NCBI GenBank assembly: GCA_018268935.1 | Contig: JAFDVS010000065.1 | Coordinates: 62,001-126,000, forward strand | Direction of reading: 5' to 3' | Source of the DNA: Acidobacteriota bacterium | GTDB lineage: Bacteria; Acidobacteriota; Terriglobia; Bryobacterales; Bryobacteraceae | DNA length: 64,000 bases | Shown here: positions 8,301 through 14,596 of the stretch, one piece after another | Layout of the letters: every line of letters starts with the position of its first letter | Numbering within the stretch: the first letter of the stretch is position 1 | Notes under the pieces: model-generated | Told to the model about the DNA's origin: nothing | Databases searched by the model: none | Seen by the model: only the letters and a program-made list of their open reading frames with translations | Translations under genes and position numbers: made by a program

Positions 8301-9683
8301 TCAAACGTCCATCTCCATCGGCAGCATCATCTGTTGCCCGCTCTCACGGCTGATGCGGGCGTGCCACATGCGCGCCTCATCCACATCTCCCATGTCCTCC
8401 AGCACCGGCACCAGGTCCCGCGCAAACGCGTCGCAAATCGCCGTGTCCCCTTTGTCCCAAGCCGCCTCCGAGACCAGTCGCAGCATCTCCACCTGCTCCG
8501 GCATCCGGTGCGCCAACCGGCTGATCCGTTCCCCCCGCCGCGCCAATTCCGCGGCAGAAGCCAAATCCCCCCGCTCCAGCAGCCGCCTCACAGCTAAAAA
8601 CAAATCCGGCAATATTTGTTCTCCCGCATCCTCCCGCGCCAGCGACAACGCCGCCTCCGCGTGCTTTCGTCCCCATTCCAACGGAACCTTCCCCGCCACC
8701 GGGCCCGGCACTCGCATCCATCCACCCTGCCGGTCCAGCCACTGCAATCCCTCCAGCGGCAACCCCATCCGATGCAGCACCGCAGGCCACAGAGCATCCT
8801 TGCGGCACGCCGCAAATGGTTCCAACGTGCCCACAACATGACGCTTCGGCAACACCACCGGCTCAAACTCCCCCATCTCCATCCGCGACGTCACCACCGC
8901 CGACGTCCACCCGCCTTCCGGCAGCAGTTCCAGATGCCCAACGCGATCCGCCCCGTCCAACACCAGCAACAGCCGCCGATCTTTCATCACCTTCCGCAAC
9001 CGGCTGCAACTCACTTCCGTACCCGCCGTCAGTTTCATCCCCAACAAAGAAGCCACGTCGCCCGTGGTTTCCGCCGCACTTCTTCCGGCGCAACTCACCC
9101 ACACTACATCCTCGAATTCCAAGTAGAAGCGCCGCACAAACTCCAGCGCCAGATCGGTCTTTCCCGCGCCCGCCGGACCCTGCGCGGCCACAATCCCCGG
9201 CATCTCCACGGCGTTCTCCCGCCATGCCTCCAGCACCGCCGCATCCACCGCCGAGACATCATCTCCCGGCAGAAACCGCCGCGGTTGATCACCCCTCCGC
9301 GCCTCCATGATCCACTCGCGCAACGCACCCACCACGGGCTGCGAATTCCCCCGTGCATCCAGGAAGCGATACCGCGGACGCCGCCGCTCCATCAATTCCG
9401 GATGCCGGCAATCCCCGGTCAACACGCACAACACCCGGCTCCCGTTTTCCTCCGGTTCTTCCCACAGCGCGCGCTGCCATTCTTCCCGCACCCACCGCGC
9501 CGGCGCCGTGTCCTTCGACAACAACACCACAACGAAATCCGCATCCCAGAATGCTCCCAGCACGTCCACGAAACGGCCGCCCGTTTCTCGCCGGACCTCC
9601 ATCCGCAACCCCGCCTTTAGCCGGTCCCCAATCTGTTCCGCTAACTCCCGATCGGCTTCCGATCCATGAATCCCAATCTTCAT
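8301..9683 (-). CDS. TIR-STAND (NLR-like) protein: TIR domain plus NTPase
   Basis: 460 residues from ATG 9683, which shares a base with the upstream stop (TGATG); a GTG/ATG at 9725 would add 14 unlikely residues. Residues 1-125 look like a TIR domain: MKIGIHGS opening strand, FVVVLLSKDTAP, then RWVREEW, where E68 aligns with the NADase glutamate of SARM1-type TIRs. An NB-ARC/STAND NTPase follows: Walker A GPAGAGKT (169-176), Walker B LLLVLDGAD (238-246) and sensor TSR (265-267). The last ~110 residues are helical and TPR-like, without LRRs. In bacteria such TIR-STAND proteins are often antiphage sensors that deplete NAD. Last gene of a long minus-strand operon. Confidence 0.75.
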   Translation of the reverse strand: MKIGIHGSEADRELAEQIGDRLKAGLRMEVRRETGGRFVDVLGAFWDADFVVVLLSKDTAPARWVREEWQRALWEEPEENGSRVLCVLTGDCRHPELMERRRPRYRFLDARGNSQPVVGALREWIMEARRGDQPRRFLPGDDVSAVDAAVLEAWRENAVEMPGIVAAQGPAGAGKTDLALEFVRRFYLEFEDVVWVSCAGRSAAETTGDVASLLGMKLTAGTEVSCSRLRKVMKDRRLLLVLDGADRVGHLELLPEGGWTSAVVTSRMEMGEFEPVVLPKRHVVGTLEPFAACRKDALWPAVLHRMGLPLEGLQWLDRQGGWMRVPGPVAGKVPLEWGRKHAEAALSLAREDAGEQILPDLFLAVRRLLERGDLASAAELARRGERISRLAHRMPEQVEMLRLVSEAAWDKGDTAICDAFARDLVPVLEDMGDVDEARMWHARISRESGQQMMLPMEMDV

Positions 9684-10219
9684 CACGAAGGAAAGCCTAG
9701 CACGCCTTCCGGGTCCGCTTCCCACTCGCCTGCCAGCTTCAATTCTTCCCTTAGCGAATCCTCAGCCGCACGCGCGCTTGCCGCCGGATCCAAACACGGC
9801 AGATCCCAATCCTCCCGCGCGAAACCCTTCTGCCGCACAAACCACTCCCCACGCGCGTTCTTCTCCAAAGGAAACAGCGCGCACTCCACCGGCTTGTAGC
9901 GCAACCGCTCCCCTTCCTCTCGCCCCGCCTGCTCCAGCACGCATCCCCGATTGAAGAAAATGCACCAGCCACCCACCACCCGCAGCGAGAAATACCCGGC
10001 CTTCTTCCGCCGCGTCAGATAGCTTTCGCGCAACAGCAACTCCAGCGCCTCTGCCCGCATCAGAGGAAGAAACTTCGCCAGATTCTCCTGTATTCGAACC
10101 TCATCCCGCGGATACACCGGCGGTCTCCCATTGCGGCAGCAAATCCCTTCGCAGCCGCGCCCAAAGGTACATTCGAACCTCGCCTCCGCCAGATTCAATA
10201 CGCGCAGTTCCGCTGCCAT
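9683..10219 (-). CDS. Cysteine-cluster protein (DUF3109/YkgJ-like)
   Basis: 178 residues. Cysteines are arranged as FECTFGRGCEGICC near the N-terminus, then GWCIFFNRGCVLE, PVECALFP and DLPCLDP. This is the spaced pattern of the DUF3109/YkgJ family, thought to bind a metal or Fe-S cluster; the biochemical role is unknown. The stop is fused to the TIR gene start (TGATG), so the two are translationally coupled. The small unknown gene ends 6 bp upstream. Confidence 0.75.
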   Translation of the reverse strand: MAAELRVLNLAEARFECTFGRGCEGICCRNGRPPVYPRDEVRIQENLAKFLPLMRAEALELLLRESYLTRRKKAGYFSLRVVGGWCIFFNRGCVLEQAGREEGERLRYKPVECALFPLEKNARGEWFVRQKGFAREDWDLPCLDPAASARAAEDSLREELKLAGEWEADPEGVLGFPS

Positions 10220-10225
10220 AACCCG

Positions 10226-10555
10226 TCAGTAGAACCAGAATCCCGAATAGTCCGCCTCGTTCTGCCGGTTGTACCCCACCCATCGAACGCTCACACCCTC
10301 TGCGCCCTTCCCATTACAAGGAGCAGTCACCTGGTATTCATTCAGATCCGGCCCGAATAATTCCACGGCTCTCTTCTGCAACTCCAGTAAAAGCGTAGCC
10401 TCCACCACGCCGAGCACCCGAAACGTCAGCCAGTCACCGTCCAGCCGTACCAGTTCCAGACGCGGCCCATACATCGTCTGCAGCCTGTCGACGATGGCGA
10501 ACATCCTGTGTCGCACAACACGTCCCGCAGGTTGATATCTCGTGAAATTCAGCAT
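10226..10555 (-). CDS. Small protein of unknown function
   Basis: 109 residues with a strong ribosome binding site (GGAGG, 5 nt before ATG 10555), so it is a real gene. The predicted pattern is mixed alpha/beta: a helix RHRMFAIVDRLQTMYG, strands LELVRLDGDWLTFRVLG, a helix EATLLLELQKRAVELFG and an aromatic end YSGFWFY. One cysteine only. It is not like a RiPP precursor because it lacks a leader/core layout. It sits 9 bp after the GNAT gene and 6 bp before the cysteine-cluster gene. Confidence 0.7.
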   Translation of the reverse strand: MLNFTRYQPAGRVVRHRMFAIVDRLQTMYGPRLELVRLDGDWLTFRVLGVVEATLLLELQKRAVELFGPDLNEYQVTAPCNGKGAEGVSVRWVGYNRQNEADYSGFWFY

Positions 10556-10564
10556 CTCACCCTC

Positions 10565-11017
10565 CTACCCAATCACCTTGCAATAATATACGCAATCATC
10601 GCCCGCCTTGTAATAATCCGCAATCCGGCCCACCACGGCGAACCCCGCCTTCTCATAAAACGCTCGAGCTCCCGCGTAGTCCGCACGTCCACTTGTCTCC
10701 AGCACCAGCCGCTCCCCGCCTTGCGCGCGAACATACTCCTCCGCATGCGCCATCAACCCCGTCGCCACGCCGCGCCGCTGCCATCGCCCGTCCACGCACA
10801 GCCAGTACACATACCACGTGGATCGCGTCAGCTCGATCCGCGCCACACACACATACCCCGCCAGCACTCCATCCACATCCGCGCCAAACAGCGCATACTC
10901 CCCGCTATCAAAAATCTCCAGTGCCGCCGCAATCTCTTCCCCGGAAAACACCCCGCACTCCACCAGCATTCGCGACACCGCTCCCCGATCCGCCGTCAAC
11001 AACGCACGCATCAACAT
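10565..11017 (-). CDS. GNAT-family N-acetyltransferase
   Basis: 150 residues from ATG 11017 (GGAG 5 nt upstream); ATG 11011, forming TGATG with the upstream stop, is an alternative. The GNAT core is plain: the acetyl-CoA loop VDGRWQRRGVATGLM (motif A, R/Q-x-x-G-x-G/A variant), then ARAFYEKAGFAVVGR near the C-terminus. It directly follows two ATP-grasp ligases, so it may acetylate their product or the amino substrate; this is inferred from context only. Confidence 0.85.
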   Translation of the reverse strand: MLMRALLTADRGAVSRMLVECGVFSGEEIAAALEIFDSGEYALFGADVDGVLAGYVCVARIELTRSTWYVYWLCVDGRWQRRGVATGLMAHAEEYVRAQGGERLVLETSGRADYAGARAFYEKAGFAVVGRIADYYKAGDDCVYYCKVIG

Positions 11018-11919
11018 GCCCACTCCACCAGCCGCCGGATCAACTCAGCGAACGTCCACCCCATTTCTTCAGCCGCCAACCCGGCGCCATCCCCCGGAGC
11101 CAATGCCGGATTCGGATTCACATCCAACACCCGAGGCACCCCCTCCGCATCCTGCCGCACATCCACCCGCAAATACCCGCGAGCCTCCACCGCTTCCCAA
11201 GCCCCGCGCGCCGCCGCCATCACCGCCCGCTGCAATTCGCCATCTTCACCCACTGCATACCGCATTGGAGTATTCATGAACTCCGGCGTCCCCACTTCCC
11301 ACTTCGCGGCGTACGTGAACAGCTTCATCCCTTCCAGAAACAAGGTCTCTCCCGCGGCGCCATACTCCGGCGCTGTCCGTCCAAACAGCGACACCGCAAA
11401 CTCGCGCCCCGGCAAAAACTCCTCGACAAGCGCCTCGCCCGTGAAATGCCGCTTCGCGCGCTCCACCTCATCCGCCGAATCGCACAGCGAATCGCAATGA
11501 ATCCCGTACGACCCGTCTTCCCCTTCCGGCTTCACTACGCAAGGAAACACGCCGTCACGCGGCACCGCAATCCCACGCGCGGCCAGCACCGCCTTCGTCC
11601 GCCGCTTCCTCCGGCACAGCGCCAGAGTCTCGCTGCCACTCCCCGTGAACGGTACGCCCATCCATTCGAGCACCGCCGCCACATGATGCTCCCTGTCCGG
11701 CCGCCCAAACGGAGCCTCGCAGAGATTAAACACAACATCCGGGGAATGTTTTTGCACCGCGCCCACCACTTCGCCCAACGCACCGCCCACTCCCACAGCC
11801 ACCGATCCCGGCAGCGCCTCCACCACGCCTTCCACACCCGGCCCCATATCGAACTCAATCCCCAATCGCCCCGCCTCGCGCACCTCCGGAACGTGCGAGT
11901 ACAACACCAGCACCTTCAT
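11011..11919 (-). CDS. D-Ala-D-Ala-ligase-like ATP-grasp enzyme (second of a pair)
   Basis: 302 residues, start ATG 11919 overlapping the upstream ligase stop by ATGA. ATP-grasp blocks are visible: VVFNLCEAPFG, GVPFTGSGSETLALCRRK, CVVKPEGEDGSYGI, ALVEEFLPGREFAVSLFG and the metal-binding end RVLDVNPNPAL (the DxNxNP motif). The likely reaction is ATP-dependent ligation of a carboxylate to an amine. It is shorter and more divergent than ordinary Ddl and lies next to a paralogue, so a dedicated peptide or amino-acid conjugate is more likely than cell-wall D-Ala-D-Ala. Confidence 0.85.
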   Translation of the reverse strand: MKVLVLYSHVPEVREAGRLGIEFDMGPGVEGVVEALPGSVAVGVGGALGEVVGAVQKHSPDVVFNLCEAPFGRPDREHHVAAVLEWMGVPFTGSGSETLALCRRKRRTKAVLAARGIAVPRDGVFPCVVKPEGEDGSYGIHCDSLCDSADEVERAKRHFTGEALVEEFLPGREFAVSLFGRTAPEYGAAGETLFLEGMKLFTYAAKWEVGTPEFMNTPMRYAVGEDGELQRAVMAAARGAWEAVEARGYLRVDVRQDAEGVPRVLDVNPNPALAPGDGAGLAAEEMGWTFAELIRRLVEWAC

Positions 11920-12899
11920 CCGAGCCGCACCCCCGTCCGCCCCAGAGCCTCCAGCAAAATTCCCTGCACCAGCGCATCATACTCCATCAACCCGCGCGAT
12001 AGGATCACCAAATCCCCGCTCTCCGGATTCAACCCCGGCAGCGGATTGCACTCCAGAAAACACGGCGCCCCGTCCCCATCCAACCGAAAATCCATCCGGG
12101 CCACATCCCGGCACCCCAACAGTGCGTACGCATCCAACGCCATCCGCTCCACGCGGGCCCGCACTTCATCCGACACCCGCGGAGGCACGTGATACCGCAC
12201 CCGCCGCGCAAAATCCCGTTTCACTTCCAGCGAATACACGAACGGCGCCGCATCATCCACCGGAGCGATTTCCATCGCCGCCAGCACGCGAGCCCGCGCG
12301 CCATTCCCCATCACCCCAACCGTAATCTCCGCACCCGGAAGAAACTCCTCCACCAGCACGGGACACCCATAATCCGCCATCAAACGCTGAGAACGCACCC
12401 GCGCATCATCCAACGACATCACCACCGAATCCGCCCGAATCCCCTTCGACGATCCCTCATCATTCGGCTTCACCATCACCGGATATCGCAGCCCCTGCAG
12501 CCCATCGCAATCCCCGCGCAGCAGCACACCACGAGCCACCGGCACCTCCGGAGAAACCATCCGCCGAGCCGCCCATTTATCCAGCGTCAGCGCCAGCGTC
12601 AACGGATCCGATCCCGTGTACGGCAACCCCAACAACTCGCACACCGCCGCCGGCACAGCCTCGCGATTCCGCCGCCCGTTCCCTTCGGCGATGTTGAACA
12701 CAAAATCAAACCCGCCGTCCTCCAGCGCCCGCGCGCAACCGCGATCCGCCACCACCGGCTCCACGTAAACACCCAATCCACGCAACGCCCCGGCAATTGC
12801 CTCCACAGTCTCCGCCCCGTCGTACTCCTCGAAGCAATCGTCCGGCAGCCCCGAAGGAATCGCCGCCGGCCGCGGGTTATGCAGCAACGCGATCCTCAA
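11916..12899 (-). CDS. D-Ala-D-Ala-ligase-like ATP-grasp enzyme (first of a pair)
   Basis: 327 residues starting at TTG 12899, which overlaps the previous stop (TTGA). Ligase motifs in order: VFNIAEGNGRRNREA, GLPYTGSDPLTLALTLDK, YPVMVKPNDEGSSKGI, VLVEEFLPGAEITVGVMG and the metal site CFLECNPLPGL. Closest in layout to D-alanine-D-alanine ligase-like proteins found in tandem with a second ATP-grasp. Overlap with the genes on both sides indicates coupled translation. Confidence 0.85.
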   Translation of the reverse strand: MRIALLHNPRPAAIPSGLPDDCFEEYDGAETVEAIAGALRGLGVYVEPVVADRGCARALEDGGFDFVFNIAEGNGRRNREAVPAAVCELLGLPYTGSDPLTLALTLDKWAARRMVSPEVPVARGVLLRGDCDGLQGLRYPVMVKPNDEGSSKGIRADSVVMSLDDARVRSQRLMADYGCPVLVEEFLPGAEITVGVMGNGARARVLAAMEIAPVDDAAPFVYSLEVKRDFARRVRYHVPPRVSDEVRARVERMALDAYALLGCRDVARMDFRLDGDGAPCFLECNPLPGLNPESGDLVILSRGLMEYDALVQGILLEALGRTGVRLG

Positions 12900-14545
12900 C
12901 GATTCTCCAGCACCACAGCCTTCAATTCCTTCATCTCCTTTGCACCTTCCTTCAAACTCAGCGTCACTGCCTTCGCTTCATGGTCCTTCAATGTATCCAA
13001 ATCGCTCACTTCCGAAGGATCCGCCTCAAAGGCATACAGCCGGTATTCCCCGGGTGTCACGCCGCGAATACGAAAGCTCCCATTCTGATCCGATGTCACT
13101 ACCTTCAGCAACTCTCCCAGACGTTGCGATTTCCCAAACAGCGGCTGCAACACCACCCCCGCGCCCGGCAGCATCTTTCCATCCTTGTTCACCACGGTTC
13201 CCGTCACCTCCGCGGCCTTCGGCGACACCACCACCTCCATGCCTGCAACCGCGCTCCCCGTCACCGTGAGCCCGTTCTCCAGCACATCCACCTCACCCAT
13301 CCGCACGCTCTTCAGATAGAACTCCGGCGGCATCCCCCATATCCGCAAGTTGTAGCTGTCCGGAATCGCGTTCGTCATTCGGAACGCGCCATCCTGCTGC
13401 ACCTTCGAAAATGTGGGCGTGGGCCGCATCGCAGGCTGCACCGGGTTCAACATGATGTTGATCTCCTCCAACTTCGCCGTAACAGCCACATCAGAATCCA
13501 CCCGCACCGATCCACTCACTTCCACGCCGGCCCCCAGCCGAATCGTCACACCTTCCACATCGCGCTCGCCGATCTCCACCGTCTCCTGCCCCGCCAGTTG
13601 ATTCTGCGGCCCCTCCCAGAACATCGCACTCACCACGTAAGTCCCAGGGCGCAGGCCGCGCATCTCAAAGTCACCCGAGGGAGGCCGCCACGCCGTGCTA
13701 TTCCGCCCCATCGAGTACATCATCATCTCCGAAACCCCCTTCGTCACCGCCGACACTTCCCCGCCCCGAGCCCCGGATGGCATACCCACCACACGCCCCT
13801 TGAGCCGGAATGTCCGCACCTTCCGCATCGGAACATCCACACCCTGCAGCATCGCTCCCACGCCGATGTTCAACTGTGTCGCGCCAGTCAGATCCACGGT
13901 CCCCGGATAGTATGTCGTGGGAAATCCTTCATCCGGAGCCTGTGCCGCCGAGCGGTCCACGCCGCTGGCCATCATGAACGACCCCCGATGCGTCACCGCC
14001 ATGTAGTAACGGCCCGGCGATATTCCGAACATCCGGTACTCACCCAGGTCATTCGTTGACGCCCCACCGGAGGGCATCAATTGCCGCTTGCCCTGCATGG
14101 TGCGATACGACATCAACTGCACTTGCGCATACTGCACCGGATCGCCGTCTTCATCCAAAACCCGCCCGGTGATCACCGCATGCGGCTGCATCCGGAACTC
14201 GACATCCTTCATCGCCTGCCCTTTGGCCAGCGTCACAGTCGTGCCTTGCCGGTTCATCGGCGTGGCGCCATACGGCGTCCGCACAAACCCCGGCTTATCC
14301 GCATAGAACCGGTATTGCCCCGGCTCCACTTCCTTCATCGAGAACTTGCCTTCCGCGTTCGTAACTGTCGTCGAAGGTATCGACATTCCGCGCGAATCCA
14401 TCGGTTGCAAATAAAGGGTTGCTTTGCGCACCGGCTCACCGGTTATCGCGTGTTTCACCACGCCATCCAGCTTGCAAAGTTCCTCCGGCTTGGTGGCCGT
14501 CTGCCCCCAAGCCATTGCCACGCACAGGAGTGTTAGAAACCACAT
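12896..14545 (-). CDS. Exported carboxypeptidase-regulatory-like protein (paralogue A)
   Basis: 549 residues from ATG 14545; the frame is open further upstream but signal peptide MWFLTLLCVAMAWGQ fixes the start. Several carboxypeptidase-regulatory-like/transthyretin-type beta modules follow: LDGVVKHAITGEPVRKATLY, VITGRVLDEDGDPVQ, FRLKGRVVG, FEMRGLRPGTYVV, VTGTVVNKDGKM and FRIRGVTPGEYRLYAFE. No enzyme motif, so a surface or periplasmic structural/binding role is likely. The paralogue is at 17.4-19.0 kb. No Shine-Dalgarno; the start lies just downstream of an ECF-type promoter, suggesting leaderless translation. First gene of the operon ending with the TIR protein. Confidence 0.8.
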   Translation of the reverse strand: MWFLTLLCVAMAWGQTATKPEELCKLDGVVKHAITGEPVRKATLYLQPMDSRGMSIPSTTVTNAEGKFSMKEVEPGQYRFYADKPGFVRTPYGATPMNRQGTTVTLAKGQAMKDVEFRMQPHAVITGRVLDEDGDPVQYAQVQLMSYRTMQGKRQLMPSGGASTNDLGEYRMFGISPGRYYMAVTHRGSFMMASGVDRSAAQAPDEGFPTTYYPGTVDLTGATQLNIGVGAMLQGVDVPMRKVRTFRLKGRVVGMPSGARGGEVSAVTKGVSEMMMYSMGRNSTAWRPPSGDFEMRGLRPGTYVVSAMFWEGPQNQLAGQETVEIGERDVEGVTIRLGAGVEVSGSVRVDSDVAVTAKLEEINIMLNPVQPAMRPTPTFSKVQQDGAFRMTNAIPDSYNLRIWGMPPEFYLKSVRMGEVDVLENGLTVTGSAVAGMEVVVSPKAAEVTGTVVNKDGKMLPGAGVVLQPLFGKSQRLGELLKVVTSDQNGSFRIRGVTPGEYRLYAFEADPSEVSDLDTLKDHEAKAVTLSLKEGAKEMKELKAVVLENR

Positions 14546-14553
14546 TGTCGCTA

Positions 14554-14581
14554 CAGACGACAATTCCCTCGGAAAGGTTTC
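14554..14581 (-). promoter_or_regulatory. ECF-sigma-type promoter before paralogue A
   Basis: On the minus strand GAAACC (14581-14576) and CGTCTG (14559-14554) are separated by exactly 16 nt, the form of ECF sigma promoters (GAAAC/GGAAC -35, CGTC -10). The ATG follows the -10 by 8 nt, so transcription would begin at or next to the start codon. The identical arrangement precedes the paralogue at 18980. Confidence 0.6.
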
Positions 14582-14596
14582 CCGCAAAGAAGTACG

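Noticed and set aside
10226..10555. RiPP precursor in the ATP-grasp operon
   Set aside because: At 109 residues with folded alpha/beta pattern, it has no leader/core split or repeated core, so a peptide-precursor call is not supported.
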